In this document: positions 1 to 6,371 of the stretch, one piece after another
How the letters are laid out: each line of letters opens with the position of its first letter
Numbering within the stretch: position 1 is the stretch's first letter
NCBI GenBank assembly: GCA_964651755.1
Contig: CAZYZD010000094.1
Location: 1 to 7,942, forward strand
Length of the DNA stretch: 7,942 bases
Direction: 5' to 3'
Origin: QNZT01 sp964651755
GTDB taxonomy: Bacteria; Campylobacterota; Campylobacteria; Campylobacterales; QNZT01
Position numbers and translations under genes: made by a program
Notes under the pieces: model-generated
Told to the model about the DNA's origin: nothing
The model's database searches: none
Seen by the model: only the letters and a program-made list of their open reading frames with translations

Positions 1-164
1 AGAAAGTACCGCCCTGCAGTTGTCCGATCTTGATTTTCTGCAAGACCTTTTTCTGCCAAAACAGCTGATATAGCAGCAGTTAAAGTAGTTTTACCATGAT
101 CAACATGACCGATGGTACCTATATTTACATGTGGTTTACTTCTTTCGTATTTCTCTTTTGCCAT
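1..164 (-). CDS. tuf: Elongation factor Tu, N-terminal part (cut by window edge)
   Basis: EF-Tu is the GTPase that carries aminoacyl-tRNA to the ribosome. The minus-strand frame starts with ATG at 164 and reads MAKEKYERSKPHVNIGTIG, continuing into the P-loop GHVDHGKT (residues 19-26), which is diagnostic of EF-Tu. A good ribosome site (GGAGG, complement of 170-174) lies five bases before the ATG. The gene follows four tRNA genes in the order Thr-Tyr-Gly-Thr, the classic tuf neighbourhood. Residues 1-43 fit the family. From residue 44 (bases 1-35) the translation reads NQDRTTAGRYF, where EF-Tu proteins have something like LKDYDNIDNAPEE, so the outermost bases do not look like EF-Tu although the frame stays open. 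This could be a sequence-end or assembly artefact, or a real rearrangement. Identification of the 5' part is very secure. Confidence 0.93.
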   Translation of the reverse strand, partial: MAKEKYERSKPHVNIGTIGHVDHGKTTLTAAISAVLAEKGLAENQDRTTAGRYF

Positions 165-221
165 CTTTTCCTCCGTGGGTAATTTTTGTTTTACTTACAT
201 CATTGGCATTGCATGCAAGTT

Positions 222-243
222 AAAAGCTTCGGCCGAAACTTTT
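222..243 (-). other. Hairpin in the tRNA-Thr/tuf leader
   Basis: On the minus strand this is an inverted repeat, AAAAGTTTC-GGCC-GAAGCTTTT, with one G-U pair. It lies between tRNA-Thr(GGT) and the tuf start. A short T-run is part of the 3' arm, but no longer T-tract follows. It could therefore be a processing or leader hairpin, or a weak attenuator that reduces read-through into tuf. No separate tuf promoter with a clear -35 and -10 was seen in 165-257. Confidence 0.5.
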
Positions 244-257
244 GTTTTTATGTGTAA

Positions 258-332
<75 letters not shown>

Positions 333-464
333 AAAACTCATCATATACTCATTTCATCAACAAAACTATCAAGTGATTTAAACAAAAAAGCAGATTGTAA
401 AACAGATATATACATATACAATTTAAATATATGCAAAAATTTACAAAACAGCTCCCAGTTTAAA
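333..464. other. Long AT-rich spacer between tRNA-Thr(GGT) and tRNA-Gly
   Basis: This 132-base spacer is longer than the other spacers of the tRNA cluster (about 48 bases each). It is very AT-rich, with alternating TA runs around 406-432, and has no credible coding frame. TTGATA- and TATATG-like elements occur near its tRNA-Thr side on the minus strand, but with about 19 bases between them, so I do not call a promoter. It probably is transcribed spacer removed during tRNA processing. Confidence 0.5.
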
Positions 465-541
465 TGGAGCGGGAAACCGGACTCGAACCGGCGACCCTCA
501 GCTTGGAAGGCTGACGCTCTAGCCAACTGAGCTATTCCCGC
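465..541 (-). tRNA. glyT: tRNA-Gly(TCC)
   Basis: The reverse complement gives a cloverleaf. The acceptor arm pairs GCGGGAA with TTCCCGC, with discriminator T and an encoded CCA (465-467). The anticodon stem CAGCC/AGCTG (one G-U or mismatch-type pair) encloses loop CTTCCAA, giving anticodon TCC, which reads GGA and GGG glycine codons. The T-arm is GCCGG-TTCGAGT-CCGGT. It is the third tRNA of the four-gene transcript leading to tuf. Confidence 0.96.
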
Positions 542-549
542 GTAATTAA

Positions 550-586
550 AGTCTTTTTAAAAAAACTATCGTTTTTTCAAAGGACT
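550..586 (-). other. Imperfect hairpin in the tRNA-Tyr/tRNA-Gly spacer
   Basis: On the minus strand, AGTCCTTTGAAAAAAC pairs with GTTTTTTTAAAAAGACT around a GATA loop, with two mismatches and one bulged base. It lies wholly inside the spacer between tRNA-Tyr and tRNA-Gly. It is a plausible ribonuclease entry or processing element, or simply a structured spacer. A run of seven Ts in the 3' arm makes weak attenuation possible too. Confidence 0.45.
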
Positions 587-590
587 AAAG

Positions 591-676
<86 letters not shown>

Positions 677-724
677 GTGATATTCCACTTTGATCATTTC
701 TGGTCAAACACTGTTTTTCACAAA

Positions 725-800
<76 letters not shown>

Positions 801-818
801 ATCTGTTTGTGAGCCGAG

Positions 819-847
819 ATTATACAAGATATTTTTTGAAATGTCAA
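819..847 (-). promoter_or_regulatory. Consensus sigma70 promoter of the tRNA-tuf operon
   Basis: On the minus strand TTGACA (842-847) and TATAAT (819-824) are separated by exactly 17 bases, so both hexamers match consensus perfectly. The -35 box is preceded by an A-run. The -10 box is followed by CTCGGCTC, a G+C-rich discriminator of the kind known to make stable-RNA promoters sensitive to ppGpp. It points straight into tRNA-Thr(TGT). A near copy lies before tRNA-Asn. Confidence 0.93.
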
Positions 848-949
848 GAGTTTTTTGAAGAAATTTACATTTTTTTTCAAATTGAATATTTTTTAGGAAA
901 TCTTCTTTTATTCTCTTATACAAAACTAAATTTATAACATTATCTTTTA

Positions 950-980
950 TTGACATATTTATCGTTATAATCTCTATTAT
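950..980 (+). promoter_or_regulatory. Candidate promoter for the yaaA-radical SAM-rnz unit
   Basis: TTGACA at 950-955 is followed by TATAAT at 966-971 (only 10 bases apart) and by TATTAT at 975-980 (19 bases apart). Neither pair has the ideal spacing, so the exact promoter is uncertain: either TTGACA with the distal TATTAT, or TATAAT with a poor -35. The region is AT-rich, diverges from the tRNA promoter, and precedes the ribosome site of the first gene by about 20 bases. Confidence 0.45.
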
Positions 981-1010
981 ATCAAACCATATCAATAACA
1001 GGAGATTTTA

Positions 1011-1754
1011 TTGAAGATTCTATTTTCCCCCAGTGAAGCAAAAACATCTACAGGGGATTTATCACCTATTGATTCTACTTCTTTTATTTTTCCAGAACTT
1101 TATGCAAAAAGAGAGTATGTTTTATCTACTTACATAAACTTTTTACATAATGCAGACAAAAAAACTTTGGAAAAACTTTTTGGTTTAAAAAAAGAGAAGG
1201 AAATTCTATCATTACAAAAAATTGATCTTTTTAAAGAACCTACATTGAAAGCTATTAAGCGATATACCGGTGTCGCTTACGAATATTTGCAATATACAAC
1301 ACTCACACAAAAGGAGCAAAACTTTCTGGACGAAAATCTTTTAATCTTTTCCAATCTCTTTGGACCACTTCTGGCAAAAGATACCATCCCTTACTACAAA
1401 CTCAAACAGGGTGAGAGACTGGGAGATTTTGCCATAGAAAAATATTATGCAGAACATTTTACCCCTGCTTTGGATCAATTTCTGGAAGATGAATTTATCG
1501 TCGATCTGCGTGCAGGATTTTATTTGAAGTTTTATAAACTCAAACAGCCTTACATTACAATGAAGTTTACCAAAAACGGTAAAGTCATCAGCCACTGGGC
1601 AAAAGCCTACCGTGGTATGGTTGTCAAAGCCCTTGCCCAGCACCAGCCTCAAAACGAAAAAATGTTCAGTGAAATCGTTTTTGAAAATCTTTCTGTCATT
1701 GAGATTCAAAAAACAAAAATCAAAACCGAATATATCTTTGAGATAACTTCATGA
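1011..1754 (+). CDS. yaaA: YaaA family protein (peroxide stress / DUF328 type)
   Basis: This is a 247-aa soluble protein. The opening MKILFSPSEAKTSTGD matches the conserved start of the YaaA family (E. coli begins MKILISPAKTLD). Further family-like blocks are the AIKRYTGVAYEYL segment (81-93), LFGPLLAKDTIPYYKL (116-131), DLRAGFYLKFYK (165-176) and HWAKAYRGMVVKALA (195-209). Length fits the family (about 250 aa). In E. coli YaaA limits free iron and protects DNA during hydrogen peroxide stress; its molecular activity is not settled, and the role here is inferred only from similarity. The start is TTG: AGGAG at 1000-1004 sits six bases upstream, and the family motif begins exactly there, with no nearby ATG in frame. 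Its stop overlaps the next gene's ATG by four bases, indicating co-translation with the radical SAM gene. Confidence 0.88.
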   Translation: MKILFSPSEAKTSTGDLSPIDSTSFIFPELYAKREYVLSTYINFLHNADKKTLEKLFGLKKEKEILSLQKIDLFKEPTLKAIKRYTGVAYEYLQYTTLTQKEQNFLDENLLIFSNLFGPLLAKDTIPYYKLKQGERLGDFAIEKYYAEHFTPALDQFLEDEFIVDLRAGFYLKFYKLKQPYITMKFTKNGKVISHWAKAYRGMVVKALAQHQPQNEKMFSEIVFENLSVIEIQKTKIKTEYIFEITS

Positions 1755-3268
1755 AAGAGATTGTTCTTGTTGGAATTAATTCAAGATATACGCATACCTC
1801 TTTAGGACTGCGTTACCTCTATGCCAACCTTCATCAACTCCAGTCCAGAGCAGTCATTCAGGAGTATGTCATTAAAAGTGATCCATCGACCATTGCAGAA
1901 AAAATTCTCTCATTAAATCCAAAGATTATCGCCATAGGTGTCTATATCTGGAATGCCTCAGATGTACACGATCTGGTAGAAATTCTGCACAAAATTGCAC
2001 CAGATACAAAGATCGTACTGGGTGGTCCGGAAGTAAGTCATAAACCTTTTCGTATCAACTGGCAACATGCAGACTATATTATTCAGGGGGAAGGAGAAGT
2101 AAGTTTTTACCAGCTTTGTCAAAATATACTCAAAGGAAATCCCCCTGAAGAGAAAATTATTCCGTCTATTATGCCCTCACTTAAAGAGATCAACCTTCCC
2201 TATCAATATTATAATGATCATGATATAGGCTTTCGCTATATTTATGTCGAAGCGTCAAGGGGCTGTCCTTTTGAGTGTGAATTTTGTCTCTCTGCTATCG
2301 ATGAACGTGTCAGGGGCTTTGATATGGATAAACTTTTGGCAGAATTTGAAAAACTCTGGCAAAAAGGAGCAAGAAACTTCAAATTTATCGACCGTACTTT
2401 CAATCTCAATATCAAACTTGCCAATCAACTTTTGGATTTTTTTCTTGCCAAAAAAGAGCACTATACGCTGCACTTTGAAGTCATACCGGATAACTTCCCC
2501 GAACGCCTTAAGGAGCGTATCAAACAGTTTCCAAAAGGCTCCCTCCAGCTTGAGATCGGTATCCAGACACTGAACGAAGAGATACTGGCAAATATCAACA
2601 GACGGATGGATCTGGACAAAGTCAAAGAAAATATTACCTTTTTAGAAAAAGAAACCAACGCCCATTTGCATCTGGATCTGATCATCGGACTGCCGGGTGA
2701 AAGTGTTGAAAGTTTTGCAAATAACCTGAACAAACTTAAAACCATGACAGATTCTGAAATCCAGATTGGAATTCTCAAAAAACTCTCCGGTACTACCCTG
2801 GATCGCCATGATAGCAAATATCACATGATCTACTCCGACAAGCCACCTTATGAAATCTTGCAAAATGATTTCATATCTTTTGCCAAACTGCAAAAACTCA
2901 AACGTTTTTCACGCTTCTGGGATCTAACATACAATAGCGGAAATTTTTACCAGACAATCAATTTCTTATGGAAAGAGCAAAGTGTATATGACGGCTTTTA
3001 TGCATTCAGCGAATGGATATATACCCAGACAGAATCCACCTGGCAAATTTCCCTCATGAGGTTAAGTGAACTGCTATTTCGCTACCTTACCGAAGAGTTA
3101 GGTTTTGATAAAACCAAAATCGCCGATAGTATGATCGAAGATATCATCAAAATTGAAGGACGAAAAATCCCAGGTATCCTCCAGCAACACGCATCACATA
3201 TCCCAAATCTCAAACGTATGTATATGCAAAAACACCAAAAACGCCAGATTTTGAGGGCATCTTCATGA
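1751..3268 (+). CDS. B12-binding-domain radical SAM protein (DUF4080-like)
   Basis: This is a 505-aa cytoplasmic enzyme. The N-terminal ~130 residues form a cobalamin-binding-like Rossmann domain (IVLVGINSRYTHTSLGLRYL at 4-23, GGPEVS at 91-96, GEGE at 113-116). The radical SAM core carries CPFECEFC (C172, C176, C179), the CxxxCxxC ligand set of a [4Fe-4S] cluster that cleaves S-adenosylmethionine. Further core blocks are EIGIQT (268-273) and LIIGLPGES (310-318). The ~150-residue C-terminal part fits the DUF4080 extension found in this group. I see no DxHxxG motif, so base-off cobalamin binding through a histidine is not supported and B12 use is uncertain. Substrate and product are unknown. 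It overlaps yaaA and rnz by four bases on each side, so the three genes are probably translated together. Family assignment is firm; function is open. Confidence 0.9.
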   Translation: MKEIVLVGINSRYTHTSLGLRYLYANLHQLQSRAVIQEYVIKSDPSTIAEKILSLNPKIIAIGVYIWNASDVHDLVEILHKIAPDTKIVLGGPEVSHKPFRINWQHADYIIQGEGEVSFYQLCQNILKGNPPEEKIIPSIMPSLKEINLPYQYYNDHDIGFRYIYVEASRGCPFECEFCLSAIDERVRGFDMDKLLAEFEKLWQKGARNFKFIDRTFNLNIKLANQLLDFFLAKKEHYTLHFEVIPDNFPERLKERIKQFPKGSLQLEIGIQTLNEEILANINRRMDLDKVKENITFLEKETNAHLHLDLIIGLPGESVESFANNLNKLKTMTDSEIQIGILKKLSGTTLDRHDSKYHMIYSDKPPYEILQNDFISFAKLQKLKRFSRFWDLTYNSGNFYQTINFLWKEQSVYDGFYAFSEWIYTQTESTWQISLMRLSELLFRYLTEELGFDKTKIADSMIEDIIKIEGRKIPGILQQHASHIPNLKRMYMQKHQKRQILRASS

Positions 3269-4221
3269 AGTTTACATTTTTAGGCACCAGCGCAGGCAAA
3301 CCGACACGTGAAAGAAATGTCTCCGCTTTGGCACTGGAGTTTGATCAGGATAATAAATGGTATCTTTTTGATTGCGGTGAAGCGACACAACATCAACTCC
3401 AGAAATCACCCCTGAGTATAGGCAAACTCCATACGATTTTCATTACACATCTGCATGGAGACCATATCTTTGGACTACCCGGACTACTCGCTTCCAAAAA
3501 AATGGATGAAGCATTAAAGCCTATTACTATTTATGGTCCCAAAGGTATCAAAAAATTCATAGAGTGTGCCATAGAAATATCCCAAATGCACCTGGGGTTT
3601 GATTTGGATATTATCGAGTTTGAAGCAAACAGCACTTTCACTTTTGATAAATTTACGATTAAAACACTTCCACTTATACACTCTATAGAAAGTTTTGCCT
3701 TTTACATTAAAGAAAATGACATTTCAAACAAACTTGATGAAGCGAAACTCAGAAGTATCGGTCTAAAACCTTCTCCCGTCTATGGAGAAATCAAAAAAGG
3801 TAGAAAAATCCTTCATGAAGGCAAAGAACTTGATCCCGGCGAGTTTATGCTTTCTCCCATTCCCGGACGCAAAGTAATCATCGCCGGAGACAATCAAAAG
3901 CCGGAAATATTAAACGGATATCTTGACCGTCTCGATCTGTTGATTCATGAAGCCACCTATACACAGGAAGTCTATGACAATCTCGCGAAAAAAGTCTTAC
4001 ATACCACTGCAAAAGATCTGGGCTTCACCGCACAAAAACATCACATCAAAAATCTCATAGCTACGCATATCAGTGCGCGTTACAATGAAAACGGGAAACT
4101 GGGTACAAATATACTGCTTGAAGAGATCAAAAAATACTACGAAGGCAATACCTTTATCGCAAACGATATGGATCAGTTTTACCTGACACGAGAAGGTTCT
4201 TTGGAGAGAATCGTTATATAA
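3265..4221 (+). CDS. rnz: Ribonuclease Z
   Basis: RNase Z is a zinc-dependent metallo-beta-lactamase-fold endonuclease that trims the 3' trailer of precursor tRNAs. The 318-aa product has the expected start (KFTFLGTSAGKPTRERNVS) and the metal site HLHGDH (H62, H64, D66, H67), plus H139, D209 and H268, which line up with the ligands of the B. subtilis enzyme (307 aa). LHTTAK contains H246, the counterpart of the second catalytic histidine, and HEATY (228-232) is also typical. The usual GDT around the bridging aspartate is GDN here, a mild oddity. A GAGGG ribosome site lies seven bases before the ATG, inside the upstream gene, with which it overlaps by ATGA. Its 3' end overlaps the convergent hydrolase gene. 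All five tRNAs in the window encode CCA, so its main targets may be other tRNAs or it may cut after CCA. Confidence 0.95.
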   Translation: MKFTFLGTSAGKPTRERNVSALALEFDQDNKWYLFDCGEATQHQLQKSPLSIGKLHTIFITHLHGDHIFGLPGLLASKKMDEALKPITIYGPKGIKKFIECAIEISQMHLGFDLDIIEFEANSTFTFDKFTIKTLPLIHSIESFAFYIKENDISNKLDEAKLRSIGLKPSPVYGEIKKGRKILHEGKELDPGEFMLSPIPGRKVIIAGDNQKPEILNGYLDRLDLLIHEATYTQEVYDNLAKKVLHTTAKDLGFTAQKHHIKNLIATHISARYNENGKLGTNILLEEIKKYYEGNTFIANDMDQFYLTREGSLERIVI

Positions 4222-5156
4222 TCGACAATACGATCATAAAGCCAAAACTCCGGCTTTATAAAACTTCCTCCAATAAAGCCGATATGTCCTCCATTTTTAT
4301 GTACTTCCAGCGTCACGGCAGAGGAAAGTTCTTCCTGAGAAGGAATCACATCTGTACCTGTAAACGGATCATCTTCCGCATGAAGAATCAATGTTGGTTT
4401 GACAATATCTCTTATATAGTATCTGGCACTTGATTTTTCATAATAATCAGCAACACTAGCAAAACCGTGTACCGGCGCAGTATATGCATCATCAAACTCC
4501 CAGAAAGTTTTGAGTTTATATACCTCTTCACGTCTTAAACCAATCAAAGACTCCATATCGAACATCTCATATTTTTGAAGCAGCTGCCTAAGTAAAGGCT
4601 GCATCAAATGACGCTGATAAAATTTTGAAAAACCTTGATCAATTCTATCCGCACATAATTTCAGATCCATTGGAGCACTGATCGCTACTGCCCCATCGAG
4701 TAATGACTCTTCATGAAATTCACCCATCAGCTTCAACAGCATATTCCCACCCAGAGAAAAACCTATACCAAAAATGGGAACAAATGGAAAACGCTCCCGC
4801 AAATGCATTATCCACGCTCTTGCATCACCCGTCTCTCCACTATGATAAGAACGCGGCAATCGGTTTATCTCCCCGGAACATCCGCGAAAATGCATCAAAA
4901 CTACAGAAAAGCCTTTCTCACCAAGTTTGTGCATAGTCCGTAAAATATAGGGAGAAGCTATGGAACCAGTCAAACCATGAAATAAAATAACAATAGGACT
5001 TTTATCTCTATGGGAAGGCTTTTTATACCAGACACAATCAACAAAATCACCATCTTCAAGTTCAAATCTCTCGGTTTGTAAAAAAGGAAGTTTCGGTTTA
5101 ACATAGAAGGTAGCATATAGCGTTTGAATATGAGGATTGTTGAAAAAAATGTTCAT
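4179..5156 (-). CDS. Alpha/beta hydrolase, YheT family
   Basis: This 325-aa protein belongs to the YheT/EMB8 group of alpha/beta hydrolases, putative esterases with no firmly assigned substrate. Diagnostic blocks are HGLTGS (60-65, oxyanion region), the MHFRGCSGEINRLPRSYHSG segment (88-107, strongly conserved in the group), the nucleophile elbow GFSLGGN (132-138, Ser134), HAEDDPFTG (259-267, acidic residue Asp262 or Asp263), and NGGHIGF (288-294, His291). Ser, Asp and His of the triad are therefore all present. There is no signal peptide or membrane segment. The gene starts 43 bases after tRNA-Asn on the same strand, with no convincing ribosome site and no second promoter, so it may be transcribed together with that tRNA. 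Its last 43 bases run antisense through the end of rnz. Length agrees with the family. Confidence 0.92.
   Translation of the reverse strand: MNIFFNNPHIQTLYATFYVKPKLPFLQTERFELEDGDFVDCVWYKKPSHRDKSPIVILFHGLTGSIASPYILRTMHKLGEKGFSVVLMHFRGCSGEINRLPRSYHSGETGDARAWIMHLRERFPFVPIFGIGFSLGGNMLLKLMGEFHEESLLDGAVAISAPMDLKLCADRIDQGFSKFYQRHLMQPLLRQLLQKYEMFDMESLIGLRREEVYKLKTFWEFDDAYTAPVHGFASVADYYEKSSARYYIRDIVKPTLILHAEDDPFTGTDVIPSQEELSSAVTLEVHKNGGHIGFIGGSFIKPEFWLYDRIVDYITILSKEPSRVR
4236..4281. repeat. Three-part inverted repeat, alternative hairpins after rnz
   Basis: ATAAAGCC occurs at 4236-4243 and again at 4273-4280, and its complement GGCTTTAT lies between them at 4252-4259. The middle arm can pair with the left arm (8 bp, 8-base loop) or with the right arm (9 bp with flanking C-G, 13-base loop), but not both. 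It lies 15 bases after the rnz stop and inside the hydrolase coding region. No T-run follows, so it is not a standard terminator. It may be chance within coding sequence or may protect the rnz mRNA end. Confidence 0.5.
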
Positions 5157-5199
5157 AACAAAGATTGTAACAGGATAATGTTTAGGAAGTTAAAAAAAG

Positions 5200-5274
<75 letters not shown>

Positions 5275-5303
5275 ATGTTGTAGTCTTCTTCAAAAGAGCC
5301 GAA

Positions 5304-5332
5304 ATTATACAAGAAAAAATCTTATTTGTCAA
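5304..5332 (-). promoter_or_regulatory. Consensus sigma70 promoter of tRNA-Asn
   Basis: On the minus strand TTGACA (5327-5332) and TATAAT (5304-5309) are separated by 17 bases. The flanks repeat those of the four-tRNA operon promoter: AAAAAACTC before the -35, TCTTG before the -10, and TCGGCTC after it. The tRNA begins about 29 bases beyond the -10. The hydrolase gene downstream may depend on this promoter as well. Confidence 0.93.
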
Positions 5333-5348
5333 GAGTTTTTTAAAAAAT

Positions 5349-5376
5349 TTGATAATTTATTTTTTTCGGTTATAAT
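5349..5376 (+). promoter_or_regulatory. Promoter of the lipoprotein gene
   Basis: TTGATA (5349-5354) and TATAAT (5371-5376) are 16 bases apart. Transcription would start near 5383, leaving a leader of about 25 bases before the ATG at 5408. It runs back to back with the tRNA-Asn promoter: the two -35 boxes are only 16 bases apart, so polymerases at the two sites may compete. An upstream in-frame ATG at 5375 overlaps this -10 box and is therefore unlikely to be the start. Confidence 0.75.
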
Positions 5377-5407
5377 GAAATTGATTTTAGAAAAAGGAGT
5401 ATACTTC

Positions 5408-5947
5408 ATGAAACAATATATCAGCGCTTTTTTAATCACTATTTCTACACTATTTTTGACAGGATGCGTCAAAGATATCAACCCTAATGGTATGACCATT
5501 GCAATACCTGCATCTCAAATTACACAAAGCCTGCAACAGCAATTTCCAATAGCTGAAAATACTCAATACGGAAAAGTAACACTAAAAAACCCAAAAGCAC
5601 TACTGCAAAAAGGCAGCGACCGTATTACCGCAGGAGCGACTGTTCTCTTTTCAAATAGTCTGATACCTGAACAACAAGGTTCTGTATACGTCTCAGGAAA
5701 GCCCTACTTTGATGCTAAAACAGGAAGTATTTATTTAAATGACCCGGCTATAGAAAAATTAAATATAAATAACAATAATCTCACCAGATTTTTTCAAGGT
5801 TCTCTATCTGACACACTCAAACCTTTTATAAATGAATTGTTTCGTAAAATACCTATATATAAAATAAATAGAAATACAATCCAAGGCTCTTTTGTGAAAA
5901 ATGTAAAAGTTGAAGATGGGAGTCTCTTGTTAACATTTGGACTGTAA
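5408..5947 (+). CDS. DUF1439/YceB-like lipoprotein
   Basis: The product is a 179-aa predicted lipoprotein. Residues 1-20 form a lipoprotein signal (MKQ, hydrophobic core, lipobox LTGC with Cys20). The next residues are VKD, with no Asp at +2, so outer-membrane sorting is possible. The mature part contains IPASQITQSLQQQFPI (33-48), a sequence about repressing or scaffolding nothing recognisable catalytically, then GKPYFDAKTGSIYLNDPAIE (97-116) and a C-terminal VKVEDGSLLLTFGL (166-179). This pattern resembles the DUF1439 family (E. coli YceB), whose function is unknown. The start at 5408 is preferred over 5375 because GGAG at 5396-5399 is eight bases upstream and the signal peptide begins there. 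The gene has its own promoter and ends in a hairpin. The lipoprotein call is firm; the family call is moderate. Confidence 0.83.
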   Translation: MKQYISAFLITISTLFLTGCVKDINPNGMTIAIPASQITQSLQQQFPIAENTQYGKVTLKNPKALLQKGSDRITAGATVLFSNSLIPEQQGSVYVSGKPYFDAKTGSIYLNDPAIEKLNINNNNLTRFFQGSLSDTLKPFINELFRKIPIYKINRNTIQGSFVKNVKVEDGSLLLTFGL

Positions 5948-5961
5948 TCCAAATGTTAACA
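5928..5961 (+). terminator. Perfect 14-bp hairpin at the end of the lipoprotein gene
   Basis: TGTTAACATTTGGA and TCCAAATGTTAACA form a perfect 14-bp stem around the six-base loop CTGTAA. The loop contains the lipoprotein stop codon (TAA, 5945-5947). It lies between two convergent genes, the minus-strand one ending at 5966. The plus side is followed only by a loose T-rich stretch (CACTTTATTTATG) and the minus side has none. A bidirectional terminator is therefore plausible but not classic, and an mRNA-end protector is an alternative. Confidence 0.6.
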
Positions 5962-5965
5962 CACT

Positions 5966-6361
5966 TTATTTATGTATATGCAATCTATATTTAGCAGCTT
6001 TTCTCTTTTTCTCCTGCCAGATTTTTACTAAAACTTTTTTATCCACTGACGGAATTTTTAAAGGAGTATCCCCCTCAGCCCTTACCTGACGAGACTCTTC
6101 TCCTACTTTTATACCACTTGGAAACAAATCTAAACTACCGTTAACTTCTTTTATAACGCCATATTCATAGGCATGGGAAACCGAATTGTATTTAACTACA
6201 TGTGCTTGTTTGTCTTCTATCCAGTTAAACCATTCATCCCCTTTCAGATAACCTTTAAAAGATGAACCATTCTGTTGTTTAAAAATCATCTCACCTTTAT
6301 ATGCCGGAGCACTAAATACCAATACCGGAATACATAAAAACATATATATAATTCTTTTCAT
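5966..6361 (-). CDS. Exported stand-alone M6-protease prodomain-like protein
   Basis: This 131-aa protein begins with a signal peptide (MKRIIYMFLCIPVLVFSAPA, likely cut after the A-P-A at residue 20). The mature part, YKGEMIFKQQNGSSFKGYL then KGDEWFNWIEDKQAHVV (40-56), YEYGVI (66-71) and FPSGIKVG (80-87), resembles the N-terminal prodomain of M6-family metalloproteases, in which GDEWFxW is typical. It stops after a basic Lys/Arg-rich helix-like tail (108-131) where such proteases normally continue into a catalytic region. It contains no protease domain. The start at 6361 is chosen over an in-frame ATG at 6391 because AAGGA lies seven bases upstream and the signal peptide starts there; the upstream stop is then only 10 bases away. 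It may inhibit or help fold the neighbouring protease, or be a remnant of a second protease gene. The similarity is judged by eye. Confidence 0.75.
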   Translation of the reverse strand: MKRIIYMFLCIPVLVFSAPAYKGEMIFKQQNGSSFKGYLKGDEWFNWIEDKQAHVVKYNSVSHAYEYGVIKEVNGSLDLFPSGIKVGEESRQVRAEGDTPLKIPSVDKKVLVKIWQEKKRKAAKYRLHIHK

Positions 6362-6371
6362 CTCTCTTTCC

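Noticed and set aside
333..464. Possible internal promoter for tRNA-Thr(GGT) and tuf
   Set aside because: TTGATA- and TATATG-like elements are present but at poor spacing in a very AT-rich stretch, so chance matches are expected.
2242..2893. Small overlapping frames within the radical SAM gene
   Set aside because: The main frame has intact motifs throughout, and these are alternative-frame shadows.
5375..5407. Longer start for the lipoprotein at 5375
   Set aside because: The ATG overlaps the -10 box, has no ribosome site, and would put extra residues before a clear signal peptide.
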